The notes under the pieces were generated by a model. The model saw only the letters and a program-made list of their open reading frames with translations, was not told the DNA's origin and searched no databases. Made by a program: the position numbers and the translations under genes. A stretch of 64,000 bases of DNA, taken from positions 62,001 through 126,000 of the forward strand of contig NZ_JACYOX010000011.1 of NCBI RefSeq assembly GCF_015352955.1. The letters run 5' to 3'. The DNA comes from Noviherbaspirillum soli (GTDB taxonomy: Bacteria > Pseudomonadota > Gammaproteobacteria > Burkholderiales > Burkholderiaceae_D). This document shows positions 1-6,525 of the stretch, piece after piece (positions within the stretch are counted from its first letter, which is position 1; each line of letters starts with the position of its first letter).

Positions 1-1
1 G

Positions 2-1336
2 CCAATGGAAATGTTCGAGACGACCATCCAGTTCAAGCCACGCGACCAATGGCGCCCGGGGATGACGCCGGAGAAGCTGGTTGAGGAACTGGACCGTGTT
101 GTGAAGGTGCCTGGGCTTGCGAATGTTTTTATTCCGCCAATAAAAAATCGTATCGGAATGGTCTCCACCGGAATTAAAACCCCAGTTGGCGTGAAGGTGA
201 CTGGCGCGGAGTTGGCGCAGATTGACCAGATTGCCTCTCAAGTAGAAAAGGCAGTTAAAAACGTACCCGGCGTCACATCCGCTCTGGCAGAGCGGCTCAG
301 CGGCGGCCGGTACATCGATGTCGATGTTGACCGGGCACGGGCAGCACGGTACGGCCTCGCGGTCGCGGATGTGCAGTCGGTCGTCTCGTCGGCAATTGGC
401 GGTGAGAACGTTGGCGAGGTCATTGACGGCCGCCAGCGCTTCCCTATCAACGTGCGCTATCCGCAGGCGTACCGGGATTCGGTGCAGTCGTTACGCGAAT
501 TTCCTGTCGTGACCGACAAGGGCGCCCAGATTCGCCTGAGCGATGTGGCCAATATCACTGTCACCGATGGGCCGCCGATGATTCGAAGCGAAAATGCCCG
601 GCTCTCCGGAGTAGTCTATGTCGATGTGCGTGGCACCGACTTGCGCTCGGCGGTCAATGCCATGCAGGCCGCCGTTGCCAAAGAAGTGAAGCTGCCTCCT
701 GGATATTCAATCGCATGGTCGGGTCAATTCGAAAGCATGGAGCGCGCGGCTGAGAGACTGCAAACCGTCATTCCGTTGACGCTAGTGGTCATCTTTCTTC
801 TCCTCTATCTGGCATTCCGGTCTGTGCCTGAAGCCGCCTTGCTCATGCTGACCGTGCCCTTTGCGCTTGTCGGGGGCTTCTGGTTCATCTGGCTCCTAGG
901 CCATGCGGTATCGGTCGCCACAGCCGTTGGCTTCATCGCGCTTGCCGGCCTGGCTGCAGAGTTTGGCGTGGTTATGTTGGTCTATTTGAGGAATTCTCTT
1001 CAGCACCGATTGGACGCCGGGCGACCGTTGACCAAGGAACTGATTCTGGAAGCGATACGGGAAGGTGCCGTGCAGCGTGTCCGCCCGAAAGCCATGACAG
1101 TGGCCGTCATTCTGGCTGGGCTCATCCCACTGATGGTGGGGCAAGCCGCAGGCCATGAAGCCATGGGAAGACTTGCGGCGCCCATGGTTGGAGGCATGCT
1201 CACCGCGCCTCTGCTTTCTCTGTTCGTCATCCCGGCGGCTTGGCGCCTTCTCCAAGAATTCAAGCTGCGTCAAGCGACTCGCCACGCAGCGACCCACCCT
1301 GAATTACAACCACAGCCTGAAGGAGTAGAACTATGA
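2..1336 (+). CDS. cusA: CusA/CzcA-type heavy-metal RND transporter, C-terminal part (cut by window start)
   Basis: The inner-membrane RND subunit of a tripartite copper/silver efflux pump (CusCBA type) uses proton flow to export metal. The frame is open to the window edge, so only about the last 443 residues of a protein normally near 1040 aa are present. Visible are the second periplasmic half, with the GGRYIDVDVDRARAARYGL docking-domain stretch near residue 95, and then hydrophobic segments from about residue 255 to the end. The segment GFIALAGLAAEFGVVML is typical of the heavy-metal RND family. The stop overlaps the start of the CusF-like gene by ATGA, so the two are probably translationally coupled. 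CusA versus a closely related CzcA-like pump cannot be settled from this half; the CusF neighbour favours copper/silver. Confidence 0.93.
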   Translation, partial: PMEMFETTIQFKPRDQWRPGMTPEKLVEELDRVVKVPGLANVFIPPIKNRIGMVSTGIKTPVGVKVTGAELAQIDQIASQVEKAVKNVPGVTSALAERLSGGRYIDVDVDRARAARYGLAVADVQSVVSSAIGGENVGEVIDGRQRFPINVRYPQAYRDSVQSLREFPVVTDKGAQIRLSDVANITVTDGPPMIRSENARLSGVVYVDVRGTDLRSAVNAMQAAVAKEVKLPPGYSIAWSGQFESMERAAERLQTVIPLTLVVIFLLLYLAFRSVPEAALLMLTVPFALVGGFWFIWLLGHAVSVATAVGFIALAGLAAEFGVVMLVYLRNSLQHRLDAGRPLTKELILEAIREGAVQRVRPKAMTVAVILAGLIPLMVGQAAGHEAMGRLAAPMVGGMLTAPLLSLFVIPAAWRLLQEFKLRQATRHAATHPELQPQPEGVEL

Positions 1337-1695
1337 AACACCGTTTTTTAAGAGCCGCTGTCGTCCTCGGATTCGCCGTATTTGCCCTCAACGCTCAGGC
1401 CCAACAAAGTCATAAAGACATGGAGATGAGCGGCATGAACATGGACTCGCCGAAGCCTGCAAGCCTGGCCATGAATGAGGCAGTAGTACAAGCGATCGAT
1501 ACGGCCGGGAAATCTGTGACAATCAAGCACGGCCAGCTGAAGAGCAAGACGGTCGAGATGCCGCCGATGACAATGACTTTTCCCGTAGAAAACGCGTCTT
1601 TGCTTTCGACGGTCAAAACTGGTGACAAGGTCAAAGTGGCTGTTGACAATGTAAAAGACCAGCCGACGGTTACGTCGCTGACCGTGCAGAAGTAG
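1333..1695 (+). CDS. cusF: CusF-like periplasmic copper/silver-binding protein
   Basis: A small periplasmic chaperone that hands Cu(I)/Ag(I) to the CusCBA pump. The 120-aa product starts with a Sec signal peptide ending near AQA-QQ (residue 24), then a Met/His-rich linker (HKDMEMSGMNMD) and a CusF OB-fold. Compared with E. coli CusF, the His (KH near residue 66) and the two Met of MPPMTMTF are in place. The position of the metal-capping Trp44 appears to be Met, because NWPEMTM aligns with EMPPMTM. The start overlaps the pump gene by 4 bp, as expected for a cus operon. The family is clear. The effect of the Trp-to-Met change on metal preference is inference. Confidence 0.9.
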   Translation: MKHRFLRAAVVLGFAVFALNAQAQQSHKDMEMSGMNMDSPKPASLAMNEAVVQAIDTAGKSVTIKHGQLKSKTVEMPPMTMTFPVENASLLSTVKTGDKVKVAVDNVKDQPTVTSLTVQK

Positions 1696-1718
1696 TCTCC
1701 CAACTACTCGAGTGTAGG

Positions 1719-1744
1719 AGGCATCCGTTTATAAACAGATGCCT
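1719..1744 (+). terminator. Hairpin after cusF, possible terminator
   Basis: AGGCATC and GATGCCT form a stem around an inner palindrome GTTTATAAAC. A T-rich stretch (GGCTTTTTC) follows about 12 bases later, so termination is plausible but the geometry is not canonical. Confidence 0.4.
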
Positions 1745-1790
1745 ATACTTGCTTTGGCTTTTTCGAATTTGTTTTTTAGGGAAATTTCGA

Positions 1791-1994
1791 ATGCGTACGA
1801 TGAGAAAACGCTCGCAGTTATGCACTCGCACGGCAAATCAAGAAGACCAGGTAATCCGCGTCGCTGCAGCGCGCAAAATGCACGACGAAATGGCTTCGCG
1901 TGCCGCTGATACGAAGAGTCACGAAGTCGTGCCCAAGGTTTTCAGCTCCATGACAAGGGAAGAAATTATTGCGACAATTCTCGGCAGAGCTTAA
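1791..1994 (+). CDS. Small hypothetical protein, 67 aa
   Basis: The family is not recognised. The frame opens upstream, but the ATG at 1791 is the best start because TTAGGGA lies 8-13 bases before it; this gives 67 residues (MRTMRKRSQL...). The N-terminus is basic, the middle is helix-prone and charged, and the C-terminus reads FSSMTREEIIATILGRA. It lies on the same strand as the cus genes but after a hairpin, so it may be a separate transcript. It has no signal peptide or membrane segment. Confidence 0.5.
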   Translation: MRTMRKRSQLCTRTANQEDQVIRVAAARKMHDEMASRAADTKSHEVVPKVFSSMTREEIIATILGRA

Positions 1995-2036
1995 CTGACG
2001 GACCCTTCGCCACCTAGCATCAGTTGGAAATACCCC

Positions 2037-2243
2037 CTAACCGTCCGGTGGCCCAAACCAGTTTGGAATGGCACCGTGAGCCAAGCTCATGTCTCCAGTG
2101 CCGGGGTAGTGGCGAAGCAACGTGACCGCCTGCTGCCGCACGGCTTCTGGCACGCCAGGCGTTCGAGTGGGATGATGTGCCAGCGCGCACAGAAATTCGC
2201 GGGTCTTGAGTACGGCGCGGGTGCGTTCGAATGGAGTGGTCAT
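2037..2243 (-). CDS. BPSL0761-family small protein
   Basis: The 68-aa product begins MTTPFERTRAVLKTREFL and contains VPEAVRQQAVTLLRHYP and GAIPNWFGP. This is the conserved pattern of the short BPSL0761 family, common in Burkholderiales and often on mobile regions; its function is unknown. The longer open frame starting at 2384 was rejected because the family starts at MTTP and GGACC lies just upstream. It starts 19 bp after the stop of the preceding minus-strand membrane protein gene, so the two probably form one transcript. Confidence 0.8.
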   Translation of the reverse strand: MTTPFERTRAVLKTREFLCALAHHPTRTPGVPEAVRQQAVTLLRHYPGTGDMSLAHGAIPNWFGPPDG

Positions 2244-2262
2244 TGCGAGGTCCTTGTCGTGT

Positions 2263-2553
2263 TTAAGGGATAGGCCGTACGTCGAGTGCCGAGTTAGGGT
2301 TGAAGGCAGGCGCGTAGGTAGCCAGCACCTTGGCGTATTCAACGAGGATACGTCTGCGCTCGGCTTCGGTAAGTTTGACGTCAAGAGTGATGCTGACTGA
2401 ATTTACAATGCCGTCGCCAAGGACATAAGTGTCGTAAGTCCGCCAAGCATGCTGGCGCTTCAGGGCAGCTTGGCTTGCCAAGAAGGTAATCGCCATAACG
2501 ACCGCGACAATCCCAAGGCTAACGAAAGTCTGGTGCCAAAACTGCTCCCGCAT
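2263..2553 (-). CDS. Small membrane-anchored hypothetical protein
   Basis: The 96-aa protein has one N-terminal membrane segment (VSLGIVAVVMAITFLASQAAL, about residues 11-31) and then a soluble part with LTEAERRRILVEYAKVLATY. AGGAG sits 6 bases before the ATG. The layout (short cytoplasmic tail, one helix, LTEA-type helix, C-terminal Val/Pro stretch) loosely recalls F-type conjugation TrbI. The resemblance is weak and no other transfer gene is nearby, so no function is assigned. It is probably co-transcribed with the BPSL0761-family gene downstream. Confidence 0.65.
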   Translation of the reverse strand: MREQFWHQTFVSLGIVAVVMAITFLASQAALKRQHAWRTYDTYVLGDGIVNSVSITLDVKLTEAERRRILVEYAKVLATYAPAFNPNSALDVRPIP

Positions 2554-2767
2554 CTGCCTCTCCTATCGGACCGCCGGCCGCCAAGACTGCACTGAAGCTT
2601 GGACGTGGTCTGCCAAAAATCCCAGCACCCTGTTTTCCTTAATTTTAAGGATGTTGGCAAAAATTTAATACGAACGGAATTGTTTTAGTTTTGTGCATTG
2701 CAGCAACATATCGTCCAAACCTTTGATTTAAAAGGTTTTGGGCCATCTGCTTATTAACACCCGACCG

Positions 2768-2804
2768 AAAAAGAAAGCCCCCGCTTTCAGGGGAAAGCGA
2801 GGGC
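2768..2804 (-). terminator. Intrinsic terminator
   Basis: On the minus strand a strong GC-rich stem (AGCCCTCGCTTTCC with GAAAGCGGGGGCT) is followed by TTCTTTTT. It ends the transcript of the secreted 89-aa orphan at 2908-3177. The rest of 2554-2907 holds no convincing gene. Confidence 0.8.
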
Positions 2805-2907
2805 TGCAGAAGCAAGTTAGGTGGCTTGGGCTGGTGAGACATAGCAGTGCATTCGTGCAGGAAAAAAGAACGTCCCTGAGCGGCCAAAGCGGCACCTAGG
2901 GACGAAC

Positions 2908-3177
2908 TCACTTGCAAAGCTTCGCCATCTGCGCATGAACTTCCGTGAGGCTCCAGCGAAATGCGCCGGGATTGCTCATGTCGATGTTCACACGCTTCTG
3001 TGGCTCCGCCAGCCAGGCTTCCTGTGCGTTGGCACACTTGACGGTGTCCTGCGGCGGCCTGGGGTCATTCCTCCAGTCCCGGTACTGCGTATCCGCTTCC
3101 CACGCAACGGCCAGACCCATCGGGACGGCTGCAAGGACGGCGACACACAGCATGGCAACTACTGGCGAACGTTTCAT
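2908..3177 (-). CDS. Secreted small hypothetical protein
   Basis: The 89-aa product starts MKRSPVVAMLCVAVLAAVPMGL, a clear Sec signal peptide with likely cleavage after AVA. The mature part is about 65 residues, with two Cys (VKCANAQ and the C-terminal KLCK) that could form one disulfide in the periplasm. AGAAAGGAAT is correctly spaced before this ATG, so the 15 extra residues of the longer frame were dropped. A terminator follows at 2768-2804, suggesting a single-gene transcript. The family is not recognised. Confidence 0.7.
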   Translation of the reverse strand: MKRSPVVAMLCVAVLAAVPMGLAVAWEADTQYRDWRNDPRPPQDTVKCANAQEAWLAEPQKRVNIDMSNPGAFRWSLTEVHAQMAKLCK

Positions 3178-3272
3178 CGAATAATTCCTTTCTGAGATGG
3201 TGTATTGGATTGAGTTGATCAAGCCTTCCTATATGCACCACACGAAATGACAATCGCACCATCCTCCAGCAT

Positions 3273-3308
3273 ACAAAAAGACCCGGCACTCAATGAGTAG
3301 CCGGGTCG
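3273..3308 (-). terminator. Intrinsic terminator
   Basis: The stem GACCCGGC/GCCGGGTC (read on the minus strand) is followed by TTTTT. It lies 19 bp past the stop of the orphan at 3327-3599. Confidence 0.8.
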
Positions 3309-3326
3309 GGTAAGGCAGTCCTGAAG

Positions 3327-3599
3327 TCACTGCGTCATGGGTTCATGTTGCAACTGGTTGCGCTGATGCACCCTGCGAAAAACTTCCACGGTCTCGCCGG
3401 TGCGCGCCTGCCTGATGTCATAGTTCGACTCGATCATGTCCGAGAATTGCTCGAAGCTGCCCCGTTTGAACTGCATGAAGGGACCTGATGCCCTGACAAG
3501 ATGGCCAAAATCCTGAACCGCGAGGCGAACGACCTGCCCTTCCTCGTCCGTGCCCAGAAACTCGTTAACGCCGATGGTATGTGCATGCGATACGATCAT
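3327..3599 (-). CDS. Hypothetical protein, 90 aa
   Basis: The family is not recognised. The product is soluble, with no signal peptide or membrane segment. GGGAGCACATC precedes the ATG and an intrinsic terminator follows the stop, so it is a self-contained transcription unit. The middle (RLAVQDFGHLVRASGPFMQF) is mixed strand and helix; the end is Gln/His-rich. Confidence 0.65.
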   Translation of the reverse strand: MIVSHAHTIGVNEFLGTDEEGQVVRLAVQDFGHLVRASGPFMQFKRGSFEQFSDMIESNYDIRQARTGETVEVFRRVHQRNQLQHEPMTQ

Positions 3600-3756
3600 G
3601 ATGTGCTCCCTGTTGAGTTACATTGATTTTCGGGACAGCCCCGGCATACCGTGCAGAGGAGAGATGCATCACATCCATACACAAGCGCACAAACCGTTTG
3701 GGCAAGAAAAAACCCTTGGCGCATGGCACAGGGGTCGGCGGGTTGGTGGCACGGGT

Positions 3757-4134
3757 TCAGAAAAGTTCTTTTTGTCCCTTGTGCGGATCGGCCGCGGTTG
3801 GTTGCTGTACAGGCGTTTGTGCTTGGGGCGAAGCGCGAGCAGCTTCGTCGTCATCCGGCAGATCGGGGAACGACTGCCACGCTTCCTGAGCGGCCCCGTT
3901 TTCCTCAAGGTCTGCAACTGGGACCAGCACGTCGTCATGCGCCATATCTTCGGCTGAGCGATCGGGCATGAAGGTACCTGCCGGTCCATTGGTAAAGAGT
4001 GCCCACAGCAAGGGAAACAAAACGAAGGTGCACGACACGAAGATGACATAAGCCCAAATGTCCTGGTTGTGCTTCATGAGCCACCACGCGCCGTAATACA
4101 CCGCTGAAAAAAGAGTTAACAGGAAGATTTTCAT
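3757..4134 (-). CDS. Two-helix membrane protein, hypothetical
   Basis: The 125-aa protein has two hydrophobic helices (about residues 3-20 and 27-48) and then a long acidic, Pro/Gln-rich tail ending HKGQKELF, probably cytosolic. GGAATTCAC lies before the ATG. The architecture is visible in the sequence; the family and role are unknown. It lies in the run of minus-strand orphan genes between 2 and 6 kb. Confidence 0.65.
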   Translation of the reverse strand: MKIFLLTLFSAVYYGAWWLMKHNQDIWAYVIFVSCTFVLFPLLWALFTNGPAGTFMPDRSAEDMAHDDVLVPVADLEENGAAQEAWQSFPDLPDDDEAARASPQAQTPVQQPTAADPHKGQKELF

Positions 4135-4289
4135 AATGTGAATTCCATGTAAGGGGCGAAGTTTCCGCCTTTGTGTTTACGTCCCGAAAGGATGAGACTT
4201 GATGTCCGGGATATGTGCCACATGAAAATAGAACGCTGCTAACTTGGTGCCCGCTTGGCCGCTGATATCCAGGCGGCCTGTTTCGTCGG

Positions 4290-4330
4290 GAAAAGAACAC
4301 TCCTTGTCGCATAGAGACGACAAGGAGTAG
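4290..4330 (-). terminator. Intrinsic terminator
   Basis: ACTCCTTGTCG and CGACAAGGAGT form an 11-bp perfect stem, followed on the minus strand by GTTCTTTTCCC. It closes the gene at 4340-5164. Confidence 0.75.
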
Positions 4331-4339
4331 GAACAACGG

Positions 4340-5164
4340 TTAAGCCAACGAAGACGTGCTTTTCAAACCTGTGCAGACAGATCGGGAAAGTGCAGTCCTG
4401 ATCACCGCAGCGACCTGTGTGGCCAAGGCGTGGATATCATCAGCGTATAAGAACGACGCCGACTGGTCCAGCAGGCTTTTGCTCATGCCGGCAAACGGCT
4501 TGCCCTGCTCAATCCAAAGCATTACGCGGTGCTGATCGTCACCAAACACCTCGGTTTTGCCATTTCTTTGCAAGGTTCGCCGTTGCCAAAAGTACCGGAC
4601 CTCAATGCCGAACTGGTGGACGTCTTGCTCATTTGCCAGCGTGCGGCCAATGAAGAAGGACGCACCGTTAAGCGTGGAACGAAGCGGATCGCCAGCATTC
4701 CACCGTAGCGCCCTTTCTGCCTGTTTCCAGGCATGGCCGGCAGGACAGACAACCAGATCGCGGAGCGAAGCATCCATCTCGGAAAAGCACTGCTCGATAT
4801 AGGCGTTGAACTGCTGGTGGTCGAGCGGCACATTGCGTGGGTCGGCGGCCTGCTGGCTGCCAACCATGGCGAAGACATCGGGAAATCGCGCTGCCACTTG
4901 CGGATAGTCGGCCAGTACGGCAGCCGACGGCATGTCGGCCTTCATCCATTCCGGAGCGTCAGGAGAGTTTGCGTAGAGGGCATTGTTGACTTCGCGCTCA
5001 TGCACCTGCGCCAGCGCCGTTTCCAGGCTCCCGTCCGCAAAGCCGAGGCTGCAGCCGTGAAGGAATATCTCCCAGTTGCGGCCGTGATTGAGAAGCTGTA
5101 CTGCCGTTGCTGCCTGGGCGAAATCGCCAAAAGACATTTGCTGCGCGGGGACTGCTGCTGACAT
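4340..5164 (-). CDS. Hypothetical protein, 274 aa
   Basis: The family is not recognised. It is a soluble 274-aa protein with no signal peptide; a possible helical N-terminus (DFAQAATAVQLLNHGRNWEIF) precedes a mixed middle and a Ser-rich end. AAGGAGC is ideally spaced before the ATG and a strong terminator follows. The pattern of good SD, single gene and own terminator is shared with its neighbours and suggests real but lineage-specific cargo of the replicon. Confidence 0.75.
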   Translation of the reverse strand: MSAAVPAQQMSFGDFAQAATAVQLLNHGRNWEIFLHGCSLGFADGSLETALAQVHEREVNNALYANSPDAPEWMKADMPSAAVLADYPQVAARFPDVFAMVGSQQAADPRNVPLDHQQFNAYIEQCFSEMDASLRDLVVCPAGHAWKQAERALRWNAGDPLRSTLNGASFFIGRTLANEQDVHQFGIEVRYFWQRRTLQRNGKTEVFGDDQHRVMLWIEQGKPFAGMSKSLLDQSASFLYADDIHALATQVAAVIRTALSRSVCTGLKSTSSLA

Positions 5165-5295
5165 GAAAAGCTCCTTGAAGAACGGCCATTTCGGCCGGGA
5201 TGAACAGGTTTATGGAATTCGCCGTGGTGTGGCGGTTTTGATGTCCAAGGAGATGCTTCACACCAGAACGCAAGAGCGGGAATACCCGGCAGTAG

Positions 5296-5330
5296 AAAGA
5301 CAAACGGCCCTCGAAGAATCGAGAGCCGGT
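5296..5330 (-). terminator. Intrinsic terminator
   Basis: The minus-strand hairpin ACCGGCTCTCGATTC/GAATCGAGGGCCGT is followed by TTGTCTTTC. It lies just after the gene at 5339-5941. Confidence 0.7.
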
Positions 5331-5338
5331 GAACTACG

Positions 5339-5941
5339 TTAAATGCGGAAATTGGAAAGGATTTCGATTTCTGCCGGGCAGGCGCCTATTGCACCGATTA
5401 GGCGTTCGTTTAGCGGACGAACGCCAATCGGTCTGATGGGATGGCAATTTAAACTGATGATCCAGCCAATTCCCCTCCTCCCGGTTTCAGGAATAGAAAA
5501 CCGGCACCAGTCGCCGAATTGAACGACTGCCCCTTTGCGATCAAGAACAGGTGGCAAAAGCGCGGCCGGATCAACGTCATTGCATCGCCATGATTTCGCC
5601 TCTCTCAATGCCAGAAGTGTGCTGCGTTCAATGACGTTTTCAATTTTGGCCTGGGCCTCGATGATGATTCGTTCGATTTCGACAGAATGATTCCATGTGA
5701 TGCGCTGACCGAGTGCGACGTGGCCAAACGTTGCGAACTGAATCGTTCCGGACGAGGGGGCACGAACGTTGAACGCCCCAATCGAGGAAAACGCTCCGAG
5801 GCCTGCCTCAACCATCTCGAATGCTACGGCGGTGTGCTGAGGTTCCGTGGCCAGCGTAACGGCGACAGGCAAATCCAGCCCGCCGACCTCGTGGTCTTCG
5901 TTGTGATCTTTAATGTGGATGATTTCTGCTGAAAATGCCAT
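5339..5941 (-). CDS. Hypothetical protein, 200 aa
   Basis: The family is not recognised. The start MAFSAEIIHIKDHNEDHE was chosen because AAGGAG lies 6 bases upstream; the 30 extra residues of the longer frame are Cys/Trp/His-rich and unlike the rest. The product is soluble, with a strand-rich N-terminal half and a helical segment (EIERIIIEAQAKIENVIERS) near residues 85-105. Its own terminator follows. Confidence 0.7.
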   Translation of the reverse strand: MAFSAEIIHIKDHNEDHEVGGLDLPVAVTLATEPQHTAVAFEMVEAGLGAFSSIGAFNVRAPSSGTIQFATFGHVALGQRITWNHSVEIERIIIEAQAKIENVIERSTLLALREAKSWRCNDVDPAALLPPVLDRKGAVVQFGDWCRFSIPETGRRGIGWIISLNCHPIRPIGVRPLNERLIGAIGACPAEIEILSNFRI

Positions 5942-6221
5942 GCAATTCTCCTTGTGATGGTATGGAGATATGCACCACGTCAAAAGATATGCGTACTGCC
6001 ATCGCCAGCAATTAATATCCGCGAAAGGCAAACTATAATGAAATTATGACAACTTCTTAAGCAGATGCTTAAAACGTTTCGATGTATTTACAAACGGTTT
6101 AACAAAGACGATTTTGAACAATGAGTCGGATGGATTGCTTTTAATCGCAAGCGCATATGTTATAACCTGCCCTCCCCTATGCAATACAGGGGCTTTTTAT
6201 AACGGCGAGAAAGGAATCACT

Positions 6222-6503
6222 ATGGCAAGTTTGAAAGAAATTCAGGCGCAGATCGAACAACTCCAGCAGCAGGCTGCGGCGCAACGCGAACAGGAATTGT
6301 CTGGGGCCATTCAGCAAATTCGTGGCCTCATGCAGGAATATGGCATTACCGTAGATGACTTGCAGCCGAAAGGCAAAAAAGGCGCGGCAAAGAAATCCGG
6401 CACCGTGCAATTCCGCAATCCCGAGACTGGCGACACCTGGAGCGGCCGTGGCCGTATGCCGAATTGGCTGGCTGGCCAGGACAAGGAAAAATTTCGGTTG
6501 TGA
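6222..6503 (+). CDS. H-NS family nucleoid-associated protein
   Basis: A DNA-binding, oligomerising xenogeneic silencer. The 93-aa product has an N-terminal coiled-coil dimerisation region (LKEIQAQIEQLQQQAAAQREQ), a basic linker (KGKKGAAKKSG) and the C-terminal DNA-binding core VQFRNPETGDTWSGRGRMPNWLAG, the betaproteobacterial H-NS (Bv3F-like) signature. ATG 6222 is preceded by GAAAGGAATCAC; the upstream 36 in-frame codons lack an SD. It is probably the replicon's own H-NS copy, which in large plasmids lowers the fitness cost of AT-rich cargo (family knowledge, not shown here). Confidence 0.93.
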   Translation: MASLKEIQAQIEQLQQQAAAQREQELSGAIQQIRGLMQEYGITVDDLQPKGKKGAAKKSGTVQFRNPETGDTWSGRGRMPNWLAGQDKEKFRL

Positions 6504-6525
6504 TGCCGGAAGGTCGCTGTGTCAC

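Noticed and set aside
2263-2553. F-type conjugation protein TrbI
   Set aside because: Only layout and a short LTEA helix agree, and no other transfer gene is in the window.
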